Below are positions 45,670-55,176 of a DNA stretch of 64,000 nucleotides, in pieces. The notes under the pieces were generated by a model. The model did not search any database, had not been told where the DNA came from, and saw nothing but the letters and a program-made list of their open reading frames with translations. Position 1 is the first letter of the stretch; the number at the start of each line of letters is the position of its first letter. Source of the DNA: Thermus neutrinimicus. Its GTDB lineage: Bacteria > Deinococcota > Deinococci > Deinococcales > Thermaceae. Location: the NCBI RefSeq assembly GCF_022760955.1, contig NZ_JAKTNU010000011.1, forward strand, positions 1-64,000. Direction: 5' to 3'. The position numbers and the translations under genes are program-made.

Positions 45670-47113
45670 GCAAGGGTTTCGTTCCAGCCTGTACCTCTTG
45701 GGCCTCACCTACCAGGGCTTTGGCCTTCTCATGCTGGCCTTTGCCCTCTTGGCCCTAGGCTGGGGGGAGGACGCCCGGGGATTCCTCCTTGGGGCGGTGC
45801 TGGGGGTGGGGTTGGGCAAGGCCCTGCAAGGGGCGGGGCATCCCCAAGCCCAGCCGCCCCGGGCCGAGGTCTTTGCCGCCGTGGCTCTCCTTTGGCTTTT
45901 GGTGCCCGCCCTGGGGGCCGTACCCTACTGGATCTCCGGGGGGATGGGCTACCTAGACGCCCTTTTTGAGGCTGTTTCCGGCTTTACCACCACGGGGGCC
46001 ACGGTGCTTTCGGACTTCGAGCAGTTTGGCAAGAGCCTCTTTCTCTGGCGGAGTTTCACCCAGTGGATGGGGGGCATCGGCATCGTGGTGCTCTTTTTGG
46101 TGGTCTTTCCCCAGCTTCAGGTGGCGGGCCGCCAGGCTTTCTTCGCCGAGAGCACGGGGGTGGAGAAGGAAAGGCTCACCCCCAGGCTCCGGCACACCGC
46201 CCAGGCGGTCTTGCGGGTGTACCTGACCCTTACCGCCTTGGCCTTCCTGGCCTATTGGTGGGCGGGTATACCCGTCTTCGAGGCCTTGGCCAACGCCCTA
46301 ACCACTACCCCTGCGGGGGGGTTCAGCCCCAACCCGCAGAGCTTTGCAACCTACCCCTCCTTGGCCCAGTGGCTAGGAAGCTTCTTCATGTTCCTGGCAG
46401 GGGTGAACTTCCTGCTGCAGTACCGCCTTTTCTTCGGGCGGGAGGTCCAGCCCCTTTTCAAGGATGTGGAGTTCCGGGCCTATGCCCTGCTGATGCTCCT
46501 GGCGGGCTCCCTCCTAGCCCTTTACCTGTACACCCACCACATGTACAGCCTCGAGGCTAGCCTCCGCCATGCGTTCTTTCAGGTGATCTCCATTGTGACA
46601 ACCACAGGTTTTGCCAGTGTGGACTTCGCCCAGTGGGTGGTGCCGGCCCAGGCCATCCTGGTAATCCTCATGTTTGTGGGGGGAAGTGCGGGCTCAGGGG
46701 CGGGGGGCATAAAGGTGGTGCGCTGGCTCTTGCTTTTTGGACTTCTCAGGCGGGAGATCACCCGCACCCTGCATCCCAGGGCGGTCCTTCCCCTGCGCCT
46801 GGGCCACCGGGTGGTTTCTGAGGAGGCCATGCGGCAGGTCTCCGTTTTCATTTTCCTCTACACCCTCTTTTTTGGCTTTGGTACCCTGACCCTGGCGCTT
46901 TTGGAGGGGAGTTTTGTGGAGGCCTTTACCGCCAGTGCCCAGGCCATCGGCAACATCGGGCCGGGGCTGGGAGCTGTGGGTCCCATGGGCTCCTATGCGG
47001 AACTCCATCCTGTTTCCAAGATGGTCCTCATCTTCCAGATGTGGGCGGGGCGGATCGAGATCCTTCCCGTGGTCCTCCTCTTCAGCCCGGAGCTGTGGCG
47101 CCGGCTACGCTGA
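45641..47113 (+). CDS. trkH: Trk potassium channel subunit TrkH
   Basis: The 490-residue membrane protein has about ten helices arranged as four pore repeats. Selectivity-filter stretches are recognisable, for example SGFTTTGATV in the first, NALTTTPAGGFSPN in the second, ISIVTTTGFASVDF in the third and AIGNIGPGLGAVG in the fourth. I chose ATG 45641 because GGGAGG lies about 6 nt upstream and the longer frame reads through trkA. It forms a K+ uptake system with TrkA. Confidence 0.94.
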   Translation: MKPWPASSGRQGFRSSLYLLGLTYQGFGLLMLAFALLALGWGEDARGFLLGAVLGVGLGKALQGAGHPQAQPPRAEVFAAVALLWLLVPALGAVPYWISGGMGYLDALFEAVSGFTTTGATVLSDFEQFGKSLFLWRSFTQWMGGIGIVVLFLVVFPQLQVAGRQAFFAESTGVEKERLTPRLRHTAQAVLRVYLTLTALAFLAYWWAGIPVFEALANALTTTPAGGFSPNPQSFATYPSLAQWLGSFFMFLAGVNFLLQYRLFFGREVQPLFKDVEFRAYALLMLLAGSLLALYLYTHHMYSLEASLRHAFFQVISIVTTTGFASVDFAQWVVPAQAILVILMFVGGSAGSGAGGIKVVRWLLLFGLLRREITRTLHPRAVLPLRLGHRVVSEEAMRQVSVFIFLYTLFFGFGTLTLALLEGSFVEAFTASAQAIGNIGPGLGAVGPMGSYAELHPVSKMVLIFQMWAGRIEILPVVLLFSPELWRRLR

Positions 47114-47168
47114 GCTTTGCGCCTTGCTGAGCGTAGAAAAGCTTCCTTGTCCTATAAGCAGGGCAGGT

Positions 47169-47197
47169 TTGGGGCTGGGCGGAGGAGCGGGTATAAT
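47169..47197 (+). promoter_or_regulatory. glgP promoter (leaderless)
   Basis: TTGGGG (47169-47174), a 17-nt spacer and TATAAT (47192-47197) are followed by 7 nt and a GTG start at 47205. A second, weaker TATAAG lies at 47153-47158. Confidence 0.7.
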
Positions 47198-47204
47198 CCC
47201 CTTT

Positions 47205-49661
47205 GTGAAGGTACTTGGGCACCTTACTGCCATGCCAGAGCTTCCCGAGGCCCTTAAGGGGTTAAGGAAGCTGGCCTATAACCTCTGGTGGAGTTGGAAT
47301 CCGGAGGCAGCGGAGCTTTTTCAGGAGATCGATCCCGCGCTTTGGAAGCGTTTCCGCGGCAATCCCGTCAAGTTGCTCTTGGAGGTGGACCCGGCCCGCC
47401 TCGAGGCCCTGGCGGGGAGCACCTATCCCGCCCGGGTCCAAGCGGTGGTGGCGGCCTTGGAGGCCTACCTCAAGGAACGGGAGGCGAAGGAAGGGCCCCT
47501 TGCGGCCTACTTCTCCGCGGAGTACGGCTTCCACAGCTCCTTGCCCATCTACTCGGGGGGGCTTGGCGTGCTGGCTGGGGACCACATCAAGTCAGCCAGC
47601 GACCTGGGCCTGAACCTGGTAGGGGTGGGGCTCTTTTACCACGAGGGCTACTTCCACCAGCGCCTTTCCCCGGAGGGAGCCCAGGTGGAGGTGTACGAGA
47701 CCCTGCACCCGGAGGAGCTTCCCCTGTTGCCCGTGCAGGACCAGGAGGGCCGCCCTTTGCGGGTGGGGGTGGAGTTTCCCGGGCGGACGGTCTGGCTTGG
47801 GGCCTTCCGGGTACAGGTGGGTGCCGTTCCCGTATACCTCCTCACCGCGGACCTCCCGGAGAATGCCCCGGAGGACCGGGCCATTACCGCCAGGCTTTAT
47901 GCCCCCGGGCTGGAGATGCGCATCCAGCAGGAGATGGTGTTGGGGATCGGGGGGGTCCGGCTCCTACGGGCCTTGGGGCTTAACCCCCAGGTCTTCCACA
48001 TGAACGAAGGGCACTCGGCCTTCCTGGGCCTGGAAAGGGTGCGGGAGCTGGTGGCCGAGGGGTATGCCTTCCCGGTGGCCTTGGAGCTGGCCCGGGCCGG
48101 GGCCCTTTTCACCATCCACACCCCGGTGCCCGCAGGGCACGATGCCTTCCCCTTGGAGCTTGTGGAACGGTACCTCTTGGGCTTCTGGGAAAAGCTGGGC
48201 TTGGACAAGGAGGGCTTTTTTGCCCTGGGCCTCGAGGAGAAGCCCTGGGGCAAGGTTTTTTCCATGTCCAACCTGGCCCTTAGGACCAGCGCCCAGGCGG
48301 GTGGGGTTTCCCGCCTGCACGGGGAGGTGTCCCGGGAGATGTTCCACCACCTATGGCCGGGGCTTTTGCGGGAGGAGGTGCCCATCGGACACATCACCAA
48401 TGGGGTCCACACCTGGACCTTTCTCCACCCCAGGTTGCGGCGCCACTATGCCGAGGTGTTTGGCCCTGACTGGCTAAGGCATCCTGAGGACCCCGCCACC
48501 TGGAGGGTGGAGGGGTTGGGGGAGGAGTTTTGGCGCATCCATCGGGACCTCAGGGCTGAGCTGGTGCGGGAGGCGCGGGCCCGCCTATATGAGCAACGCC
48601 GCCGGAACGGGGAAAGCCCAAGCCGCCTCCGCCAGGCGGAGCGCGTCCTCGACCCCGAGGCCCTCACCATCGGCTTTGCCCGCCGCTTTGCCACCTACAA
48701 GCGGGCCGTGTTGCTCTTTAAGGATCCCGAACGCCTCCTGCGCATCCTAAAGGGGCCCTATCCCGTGCAGTTTGTCTTTGCGGGCAAGGCCCATCCCCAG
48801 GACGAGCCCGGCAAGGCCTACCTACAGGAGCTCATGGCCAGGATCAAGGAGTATGGCCTCGAGGACCGCATGGTGGTCCTGGAGGACTACGACATGTACC
48901 TGGCCCGGGTTCTGGTCCATGGCAGCGATGTCTGGCTCAACACCCCCCGCAGGCCCATGGAAGCCTCGGGCACCAGCGGGATGAAGGCGGCTTTGAACGG
49001 GGTCTTGAACCTAAGCGTCCTGGACGGCTGGTGGGCTGAGGCCTACAACGGGAAGAACGGTTTTGCCATCGGTGACGAAAGGGTCTACGAGAGCGAGGAA
49101 GTCCAGGACATGGCCGACGCCCAGGCTCTTTACGACGTGCTGGAGGGGGAGGTACTTCCCCTTTTCTACGCCAAGGGGCCTGAGGGTTACTCCTCGGGGT
49201 GGCTTTCCATGGTCCACGAGAGCCTTCGCACCGTGGGCCCCAGGTTCAGCGCCGCCCGCATGGTGCGGGAGTACCTGGCCCTCTATGGAAGGGGGCAGGA
49301 GTGGGCGGGGAAGGCGAAAGGTCAGGAGGAGGTGCTACGCGCCTTCCACGAGGCCTTGCCCGCCTTTTATGCCTTGGCCCTCCGGGTGGAGGTTCCTGGG
49401 GACCTGACCTTAAACGGGGAGCCCTTGCGGGCGCGGGCCTATTTGGAGGGGGAGGTGCCGGAGGCCCTAAGGCCTTTCCTCGAGGTCCAGCTGGTGGTGC
49501 GCCGTGCGGGTGGGGGTCTGGAGGTGGTGCCCATGGCCCAGGGTCCCGGGGGGTTTGAGGTTCTCTACCGCCCTTCCCGCCCAGGGAGCTACGCCTACGG
49601 GGTGAGGTTGGCCCTCAGGCATCCCGTCACCGGTCGGGTGGAGTGGGTGCGCTGGGCCTAG
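47205..49661 (+). CDS. glgP: Alpha-glucan (glycogen/maltodextrin) phosphorylase
   Basis: The 818-residue GT35 enzyme releases glucose 1-phosphate from alpha-1,4-glucans. It belongs to the bacterial/archaeal subgroup with an N-terminal DUF3417 domain (LPEALKGLRKLAYNLWWSWN), the EYGFHSSLPIYSGGLGVLAGD block, HMNEGHSAF, and the PLP lysine K594 in TSGMKAALNG. The GTG at 47205 is in frame, lies 7 nt after TATAAT, and gives the expected N-terminus (MKVLGHLTAMPELPE); longer readings enter trkH in another frame. No other glycogen gene is nearby, so it is likely transcribed alone. Confidence 0.94.
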   Translation: MKVLGHLTAMPELPEALKGLRKLAYNLWWSWNPEAAELFQEIDPALWKRFRGNPVKLLLEVDPARLEALAGSTYPARVQAVVAALEAYLKEREAKEGPLAAYFSAEYGFHSSLPIYSGGLGVLAGDHIKSASDLGLNLVGVGLFYHEGYFHQRLSPEGAQVEVYETLHPEELPLLPVQDQEGRPLRVGVEFPGRTVWLGAFRVQVGAVPVYLLTADLPENAPEDRAITARLYAPGLEMRIQQEMVLGIGGVRLLRALGLNPQVFHMNEGHSAFLGLERVRELVAEGYAFPVALELARAGALFTIHTPVPAGHDAFPLELVERYLLGFWEKLGLDKEGFFALGLEEKPWGKVFSMSNLALRTSAQAGGVSRLHGEVSREMFHHLWPGLLREEVPIGHITNGVHTWTFLHPRLRRHYAEVFGPDWLRHPEDPATWRVEGLGEEFWRIHRDLRAELVREARARLYEQRRRNGESPSRLRQAERVLDPEALTIGFARRFATYKRAVLLFKDPERLLRILKGPYPVQFVFAGKAHPQDEPGKAYLQELMARIKEYGLEDRMVVLEDYDMYLARVLVHGSDVWLNTPRRPMEASGTSGMKAALNGVLNLSVLDGWWAEAYNGKNGFAIGDERVYESEEVQDMADAQALYDVLEGEVLPLFYAKGPEGYSSGWLSMVHESLRTVGPRFSAARMVREYLALYGRGQEWAGKAKGQEEVLRAFHEALPAFYALALRVEVPGDLTLNGEPLRARAYLEGEVPEALRPFLEVQLVVRRAGGGLEVVPMAQGPGGFEVLYRPSRPGSYAYGVRLALRHPVTGRVEWVRWA

Positions 49662-49727
49662 CGGGGGATGGCCTTGGGAAAGATGGGAGAGGGTCCTATG
49701 GGTAAGGCCAGCCCTCTTCTCCCTGCC

Positions 49728-49755
49728 TTGACGAGGGGGTTGCTGCCGGTATAAT
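49728..49755 (+). promoter_or_regulatory. Promoter of the amino-acid ABC/TRAP cluster
   Basis: TTGACG (49728-49733), a 16-nt spacer and TATAAT (49750-49755) give a start near 49762. The GGGGAGGTGG ribosome site (49770-49779) precedes the ATG at 49783. Confidence 0.8.
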
Positions 49756-49782
49756 CGGCCCGTATTACAGGGGAGGTGGAGC

Positions 49783-50547
49783 ATGAAACGTTGGTTGATT
49801 GTGCTGGGACTGCTAGGCCTTGCGGTGGGGTTTGCCCAGGTGCGCACCCTGGACCAGATCAGGCGCTCCGGGGAGATCCGCATCGGCACGGAGGGGGAGT
49901 TTCCCCCCTTCAACTACTTTGACGAGAAAAACCAGCTGGTAGGGTTTGAGATCGATCTGGGCAACGCCATCGCCAAAAAGCTGGGGTTGAAGCCCGTCTG
50001 GATCACCCAGGCCTTTGACAGCCTCCTCATCCAGCTGAACCAGGGCCGGTTTGACTTCGTGATCGCCTCCCACGGCATCACCGAGGAACGGGCCAAGGCC
50101 GTGGACTTCAGCGACCCCCATTACTGCACGGGCGGCATCATCGTGAGCAAGAAGGGAGGCCCAAAGACGGCCAAGGAGCTAAGGGGCAAGGTGGTGGGGG
50201 TGCAGATCGGCACCACCTACATGGAGGCTGCCCAGAAGATTCCCGGCATCAAGCAGGTGCGCACCTACCAGAAGGACCCCGATGCCCTTCAAGACCTCCT
50301 CTCGGGCCGCTTGGACGCCTGGATCACGGACCGGTTCGTGGCCAAGGAGGCCATCAAGGAGCGAAAGCTGGAGAATACCCTCCAGCTTGGAGAGTTGGTT
50401 TTCCAGGAAAGGGTAGCCATGGCGGTGGCTAAGGGCAATAAGAGCCTGCTCCAGGCACTTAATCAGGCCCTTGCCGACCTGATGAAGGACGGCACCTACG
50501 CCCAGATCAGCAAGAAGTGGTTCGGCGAGGACGTGCGCTGTAAGTAA
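49783..50547 (+). CDS. Polar amino-acid ABC transporter binding protein
   Basis: The 254-residue protein has a signal peptide (MKRWLIVLGLLGLAVGFAQ) and the type II periplasmic fold of family 3 receptors: GEIRIGTEGEFPPFNYFDE, VGFEIDLGNAIAKKLG, and DFVIASHGITEERAKAVDFS. The last three blocks hold the Arg/Asp pair that usually clamps the amino-acid backbone. Glutamine, glutamate or another polar amino acid is the likely ligand. It is followed by the permease, whereas the ATPase lies 3.9 kb further on. Confidence 0.92.
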   Translation: MKRWLIVLGLLGLAVGFAQVRTLDQIRRSGEIRIGTEGEFPPFNYFDEKNQLVGFEIDLGNAIAKKLGLKPVWITQAFDSLLIQLNQGRFDFVIASHGITEERAKAVDFSDPHYCTGGIIVSKKGGPKTAKELRGKVVGVQIGTTYMEAAQKIPGIKQVRTYQKDPDALQDLLSGRLDAWITDRFVAKEAIKERKLENTLQLGELVFQERVAMAVAKGNKSLLQALNQALADLMKDGTYAQISKKWFGEDVRCK

Positions 50548-50552
50548 GCCAG

Positions 50553-50587
50553 GTTCGGGCCCGGGGTAATGGGGTGCCCTGGGCCCT
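50553..50587 (+). promoter_or_regulatory. Possible attenuating hairpin between binding protein and permease
   Basis: GGGCCC near 50557-50562 can pair with GGGCCC at 50581-50586, with extra G/C pairing inside, and TTTCCC follows. A hairpin here would lower permease expression relative to the binding protein. Confidence 0.4.
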
Positions 50588-50602
50588 TTCCCTGCCTTGA
50601 AG

Positions 50603-51391
50603 ATGCCATCCTGGTTGCGGGTTTTCGTGTTCCTGGCCCTCCTCCTTGGGGGGTATTTTGGCTTGTTCGCCCTTTTGGGCGTGGTCCTGGAGCGCTACTT
50701 CCTCCTCACGGGCTTTGGCCCTGACCGGGCGGCTTCCGCGGCCCAGGCCATGGCCTTGGGGGCGGAGATCACCTTAAAGCTCACCTTAATCTCGGGCTTG
50801 GCGGGGCTTGTCATTGGTGTGTTTGCCGGGATGTTCCGCCTCTCCCGCCGCCTTTGGGTACGGCTTCCCGCCAGCTTTTACATCTGGGTTACCCGCGGTA
50901 CACCCCTTTTGGTGCAGATCCTCTTCGCCTACAACGCCTTGCCCCTTCTGTTAAAGCCCCTTTGGCCCGAGGCCCAGCAGGTTCTCACCCCCTACTGGGC
51001 GGCCTTCATCGCCCTTTCCTTCAACGTGGGAGCCTATAACGCCGAGGTGGTGCGGGCGGGTATCCAGGCCATTCCCAAGGGGCAGTGGGAGGCCGCCTGG
51101 TCCTTAGGGCTCTCCCCGGCGGATACCATGCGCTTCGTGATCCTGCCCCAGGCCCTGCGCATCGTGGTGCCTCCTTTGGTCAACAACGTGGTGGCCCTCC
51201 TCAAGGATTCCTCCTTGGCCAGCGTCATCGCCCTTACCGAGCTGGCCCTTTCCGGGCAACGCATCATCTCGGCCACCTTTCGGCCCGTGGAGGTCTACCT
51301 GGCGGTGGCGGCCATTTACCTGCTCCTCACCACCGTGCTTACCTTCTTTACCAACCTCCTGGAGCGGAGGCTTCAGGTGGCGGGGAGGTAG
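50603..51391 (+). CDS. Amino-acid ABC transporter permease
   Basis: The 262-residue inner-membrane protein has about five helices of the His/Glu/Gln/Arg permease family: ITLKLTLISGLAGLVIGVFA, RGTPLLVQILFAYNALPLLL, and the EAA loop QWEAAWSLGLSPADTMRFVI. One permease alone would act as a homodimer. I use ATG 50603; TTG 50597, two codons earlier, is possible, and neither has a strong ribosome site. Its EAA loop should dock on the ATPase encoded at 54429. Confidence 0.92.
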   Translation: MPSWLRVFVFLALLLGGYFGLFALLGVVLERYFLLTGFGPDRAASAAQAMALGAEITLKLTLISGLAGLVIGVFAGMFRLSRRLWVRLPASFYIWVTRGTPLLVQILFAYNALPLLLKPLWPEAQQVLTPYWAAFIALSFNVGAYNAEVVRAGIQAIPKGQWEAAWSLGLSPADTMRFVILPQALRIVVPPLVNNVVALLKDSSLASVIALTELALSGQRIISATFRPVEVYLAVAAIYLLLTTVLTFFTNLLERRLQVAGR

Positions 51392-51394
51392 GGC

Positions 51395-51424
51395 TTGTGT
51401 AAGGGAAGGGGCTATGGGTATACT
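51395..51424 (+). promoter_or_regulatory. Internal promoter of the TAXI-TRAP genes
   Basis: TTGTGT (51395-51400), an 18-nt spacer and TATACT (51419-51424) lie between the ABC permease and the TAXI gene. AAAGGAGGTG (51436-51445) is the ribosome site for ATG 51453. Confidence 0.65.
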
Positions 51425-51452
51425 GCCTGCGGCATAAAGGAGGTGTAAGGTT

Positions 51453-52403
51453 ATGCGGCTAAAAGGGACGTTGTTGGCAGGGATCGCTTTCCTAGGCTTG
51501 GGCCTGGCCCAGGAGTTTATCACCATCGGCTCGGGTTCCACCACGGGGGTTTACTTCCCCGTGGCCACGGGCATGGCCAAGCTGGTGAACGATGCGGGCG
51601 TGGGCATCCGGGCTAACGCCCGCTCCACCGGGGGCAGCGTGGCCAACATCAACGCCATCGCCGCCGGGGAGTTTGAAATGGCCCTGGCGCAAAACGATAT
51701 CGCCTACTACGCCTACCAGGGGTGTTGCATCGCTGCCTTTGACGGCAAGCCGGTGAAGGGCATCCGCGCCTTGGCGGCCCTTTACCCCGAGGTGGTCCAT
51801 ATCGTGGCCCGGGCGGATGCGGGCATCCGCACCGTGGCGGATCTCAAGGGTAAGCGGGTGGTGGTGGGCGATGTGGGCTCGGGTACCGAGCAGAATGCCC
51901 GGCAGATCCTCGAGGCCTACGGCCTCCGCTTTGAGGATCTGGGCCAGGCCATCCGGGTGAGCGCCACCCAGGGCATCCAGCTGGTGCAGGATAAGCGGGC
52001 GGATGCCCTTTTCTACACGGTGGGCCTGGGGGCCAGCGCCATCCAGCAACTGGCCCTCACCACCCCCATCACCCTGGTGGCGGTGGACCTGGGTAAGGTC
52101 CAGGCCATCGCCAAGAAGTACCCCTTCTACGTGGGCTTCAACATCCCTGGGGGCACCTACAAGGGGGTGGAGGTCACCACGCCCACGGTGGCGGTGCAGG
52201 CCATGCTGATCGCGTCGGAGAAGCTATCCGCCGAAACCGTGTACAAGTTCATGAAGGCGGTGTTCGGCAACCAGGAGGCCTTCAAGAAGATCCACCCCAA
52301 CCTGGAGCGCTTCTTCAGCTTAGAGAAGGCGGTGAAGGGCTTGCCAATCCCCTTGCATCCTGGTGCGGAGCGGTTCTACAAGGAGGCCGGAGTCCTCAAG
52401 TAG
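51453..52403 (+). CDS. TAXI-family TRAP substrate-binding protein (probable glutamate/glutamine receptor)
   Basis: The 316-residue precursor has a signal peptide ending near GLGLAQ. The mature protein begins EFITIGSGSTTGVYFPVATG, the TAXI-family hallmark, with NARSTGGSVANINAIAAGE, GVGDVGSGTEQNARQILEAYG-like nucleotide-fold segments, and FYTVGLGASAIQQLA. A close Thermus thermophilus homologue has been crystallised with glutamate or glutamine in the cleft (the GluR0-like ligand-binding core), so these ligands are the best guess. It pairs with the fused TRAP permease downstream. Confidence 0.9.
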   Translation: MRLKGTLLAGIAFLGLGLAQEFITIGSGSTTGVYFPVATGMAKLVNDAGVGIRANARSTGGSVANINAIAAGEFEMALAQNDIAYYAYQGCCIAAFDGKPVKGIRALAALYPEVVHIVARADAGIRTVADLKGKRVVVGDVGSGTEQNARQILEAYGLRFEDLGQAIRVSATQGIQLVQDKRADALFYTVGLGASAIQQLALTTPITLVAVDLGKVQAIAKKYPFYVGFNIPGGTYKGVEVTTPTVAVQAMLIASEKLSAETVYKFMKAVFGNQEAFKKIHPNLERFFSLEKAVKGLPIPLHPGAERFYKEAGVLK

Positions 52404-52420
52404 GCTGTAGGCTGAGCCCA

Positions 52421-52445
52421 GGGGGCCCCGCCTGGGGCCCCCTTT
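52421..52445 (+). terminator. Intrinsic terminator or attenuator between TAXI receptor and TRAP permease
   Basis: A perfect 9-bp stem (52421-52429 with 52434-52442) closes a 4-nt GCCT loop and is followed by TTT. It lies 17 nt after the receptor stop and 14 nt before the permease ATG. With only three Ts it probably terminates partially, favouring receptor mRNA. Confidence 0.7.
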
Positions 52446-52458
52446 GCCTGGAGGGAGC

Positions 52459-54432
52459 ATGGAGAAGGACGCCTCGCTTTTGGTGGAGGAGACCGAGCTG
52501 GGAGGGCGAAGGCCCAAGGGAGCGGCGCGGTACCTGGTCTTTGGCCTGGGGGTGGTCTGGAGCCTCTTTCAGCTTTGGGCCACCGAGCTGGGCACCCTGG
52601 ATCCCATGCGGCTCAGGGCGGTGCACCTGGCCTTCGCCTTAGCCCTGGCCTTTCTGGCCTACCCCGGGAGGCGAGGGCCGAGGGACCGCATTCCCCTTCT
52701 GGATTGGGGCCTAGCGCTGCTGGGAGTGGCCGGGGCCCTCTACGTGGTCTTTGAGTATTACGGCATCACCCAGCTCCGGGGAGGTATCCCCAGCCAGCAG
52801 GATGTTTTCATGGGGACCCTGACCCTTGTGGTCCTCTTCCTGGCTGCCTGGCGGGTGGTGGGGCCCGCGTTGCCCATTATCGCCTCGGTGTTTATCCTCT
52901 ATGCCCTTACCGGGCCTAAGGGGCTTCTCCCCTTTACCCTTCCCCCTTGGCTTCAGCTCCATGCGGGTAGCCAGTGGGGTCAGCTCATGGGGCAGCTCTA
53001 CACCACCGCCGAGGGCATCTGGGGTGTGCCCTTGGGGGTTTCCGCCACCTTTGTGTTCCTCTTCGTCCTCTTTGGGGCGTTACTCGAAAGGGCAGGAGCG
53101 GGACATTTCTTCATCCAGGTGGCCTACGCCCTGTTGGGCCACTTCCGCGGGGGGCCGGCTAAGGCAGCGGTGGTGGCCAGCGCCCTCACGGGGGTGGTTT
53201 CGGGAAGTTCCGTTTCCAACGTGGTCACCACGGGCACCTTCACCATCCCCCTGATGAAGCGGGTGGGTTATCCACCGGAGAAGGCCGGGGCGGTGGAGGT
53301 GGCCTCCTCCTCCAACGGGCAGCTCATGCCTCCGGTCATGGGAGCGGCGGCCTTCATCATGGCGGAGTTCCTGGGCATCCCCTATAGCCAGCTCATCCTG
53401 ATCGCTGTCATCCCCGCCGTTTTGGCCTATGCCACCCTTTTCATCACCGTGCACCTCGAGGCCCTCCACCTTGGGCTCAAGGGGGTGCCGCGCTCGGAGC
53501 TTCCCCCGGTGGGCCCCATCCTGCGCTCCGGGTTCCATTACCTTTTGCCTCTGGTCTACCTGATCTATGCCCTGGTGGGCCTGCGGCTTACCCCAGAGCG
53601 GGCGGCCTTGAACACCATCTTCCTCATGCTGGTCCTCATCCTGCTCCAGGAGGTGTGGCGGGCCCATAGGGGGAAAACCGGGCTCGGCTTCGGTCTTCTT
53701 AGAGGGGGGAGGCTTATCCTGGAGGGCCTCGAGGCGGGGGCCCGGGGCATGGTGGGCATCGCCTTGGCCACCGCCAGCGCCGGGGTCATCGTGGGCATCG
53801 TCACCATGACCGGGATTGGCTTTGGCCTCACGGACATCGTGGAGCGCTTATCGGGGGGGAATCTTCTCCTGGTCCTCATCCTGGCCCAGCTCGCCAGCCT
53901 CCTCCTCGGCATGGGGCTTCCCACCACCGCCAACTACATCGTCATGGCCTCCTTGGTGGTGCCGGTGGTGCTTCAGCTTGCAGAGAAGGCGGGCTATGCG
54001 GTGCCCCCCGTGGCTGCCCACATGTTCGTCTTCTATTTCGGCATCATGGCCGACTCCACGCCCCCGGTGGCCTTGGCCGCCTACGCGGCCAGCGCCATCG
54101 CCAGGTCCGATTTCTGGAGGACGGCGGTCCAGGGTTTCGTGTATGAGCTTCGCACCGCCCTCCTGGCCTACATGTTCTTCTTCAGCCCCAAGCTTCTCCT
54201 TTTGGGGGTGGGAAGCGTGGCCGAGGGGGTGTGGATCGTGCTTTCCGCCCTCTTGGGCCTGACGGCCTTCAGCGCCAGCCTGGTGGGCTTCCTACATAAG
54301 CGCACCACCCTCTTGGAGAGGGCCCTTCTCATGGCGGCGGCCCTCACCTTGGTGATACCGGGGGTTCTTACGGATGCCATCGGCTTGGCCCTCTTCCTCC
54401 TGGTTTACGCCATGCAACGGGTGCGAAAATGA
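52459..54432 (+). CDS. Fused TRAP transporter permease (DctQM type, TAXI-associated)
   Basis: The 657-residue membrane protein fuses a DctQ-like N-terminal part (about 1-200) to a DctM-like channel. Hallmarks are [39 protein letters not shown] with [20 protein letters not shown], and [20 protein letters not shown]. This architecture is typical of TRAP systems that use TAXI receptors. ATG 52459 has GGAGGG just upstream. The stop overlaps the ABC ATPase start as ATGA, tying two different transporter types together. Confidence 0.93.
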   Translation: MEKDASLLVEETELGGRRPKGAARYLVFGLGVVWSLFQLWATELGTLDPMRLRAVHLAFALALAFLAYPGRRGPRDRIPLLDWGLALLGVAGALYVVFEYYGITQLRGGIPSQQDVFMGTLTLVVLFLAAWRVVGPALPIIASVFILYALTGPKGLLPFTLPPWLQLHAGSQWGQLMGQLYTTAEGIWGVPLGVSATFVFLFVLFGALLERAGAGHFFIQVAYALLGHFRGGPAKAAVVASALTGVVSGSSVSNVVTTGTFTIPLMKRVGYPPEKAGAVEVASSSNGQLMPPVMGAAAFIMAEFLGIPYSQLILIAVIPAVLAYATLFITVHLEALHLGLKGVPRSELPPVGPILRSGFHYLLPLVYLIYALVGLRLTPERAALNTIFLMLVLILLQEVWRAHRGKTGLGFGLLRGGRLILEGLEAGARGMVGIALATASAGVIVGIVTMTGIGFGLTDIVERLSGGNLLLVLILAQLASLLLGMGLPTTANYIVMASLVVPVVLQLAEKAGYAVPPVAAHMFVFYFGIMADSTPPVALAAYAASAIARSDFWRTAVQGFVYELRTALLAYMFFFSPKLLLLGVGSVAEGVWIVLSALLGLTAFSASLVGFLHKRTTLLERALLMAAALTLVIPGVLTDAIGLALFLLVYAMQRVRK

Positions 54433-55172
54433 AAGCGGTGGACCCCATCATCCGCATCCACAACCTGCACAAGTGGTTTGGTGCCCTGCACGTGCTCAAG
54501 GGGATCCACCTGGAGGTGGCTCCTGGGGAGAGGCTGGTGATCATCGGTCCTTCGGGCTCGGGGAAGAGCACCCTGATCCGCTGCATCAACCGCCTGGAGG
54601 ACTTCCAGGAGGGGGAGGTGGTGGTGGACGGGCGCAACGTGAAGGAGGAGAAGGCCCTCAAGGAGGTGCGGCGGGAGGTGGGGATGGTCTTCCAGCAGTT
54701 CAACCTCTTCCCCCACATGACGGTGTTGGAGAACATCATCCTGGCTCCCATGCGAGTGCGGGGCTGGTCCCGGGAGCGGGCGGTGGGGAAGGCTTTGGAG
54801 CTATTGGAGCGGGTGGGGATCCTGGACCAGGCGGGGAAGTACCCGGGCCAGCTTTCCGGGGGCCAGCAGCAGCGGGTGGCCATAGCCCGGGCTTTGGCCA
54901 TGGAGCCCAAGGTGATGTTGTTTGACGAGCCCACCAGTGCTTTGGACCCGGAGATGGTGGGGGAGGTGTTGGACGTGATGCGGGATTTAGCCAGGGGGGG
55001 CATGACCATGCTGGTGGTGACCCACGAGATGGGTTTTGCCCGGGAGGTGGCGGACCGGGTGATATTCATGGACGGGGGGCAGATTGTGGAGGAGGGGAGG
55101 CCGGAGGAGATCTTCTCCTCCCCCAAGGAGGAGAGGACCCGGGCCTTCCTGCAACGGGTGCTCCACCATTAG
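54429..55172 (+). CDS. Amino-acid ABC transporter ATP-binding protein
   Basis: The 247-residue ATPase is of the GlnQ/HisP class: Walker [10 protein letters not shown] (about 38-46), Q-loop [11 protein letters not shown], signature [12 protein letters not shown], Walker [15 protein letters not shown] and switch His in VVTHEMGFA. It must energise the permease at 50603, from which it is separated by the complete TAXI-TRAP pair. TRAP systems need no ATPase. ATGA overlap with the TRAP permease gene forces joint translation. Confidence 0.94.
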   Translation: MKAVDPIIRIHNLHKWFGALHVLKGIHLEVAPGERLVIIGPSGSGKSTLIRCINRLEDFQEGEVVVDGRNVKEEKALKEVRREVGMVFQQFNLFPHMTVLENIILAPMRVRGWSRERAVGKALELLERVGILDQAGKYPGQLSGGQQQRVAIARALAMEPKVMLFDEPTSALDPEMVGEVLDVMRDLARGGMTMLVVTHEMGFAREVADRVIFMDGGQIVEEGRPEEIFSSPKEERTRAFLQRVLHH

Positions 55173-55176
55173 GCCC

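Noticed and set aside
47101-47150. Inverted repeat after trkH as a terminator
   Set aside because: The two GCTGAGC copies are direct repeats rather than complementary arms, so no stable stem forms.
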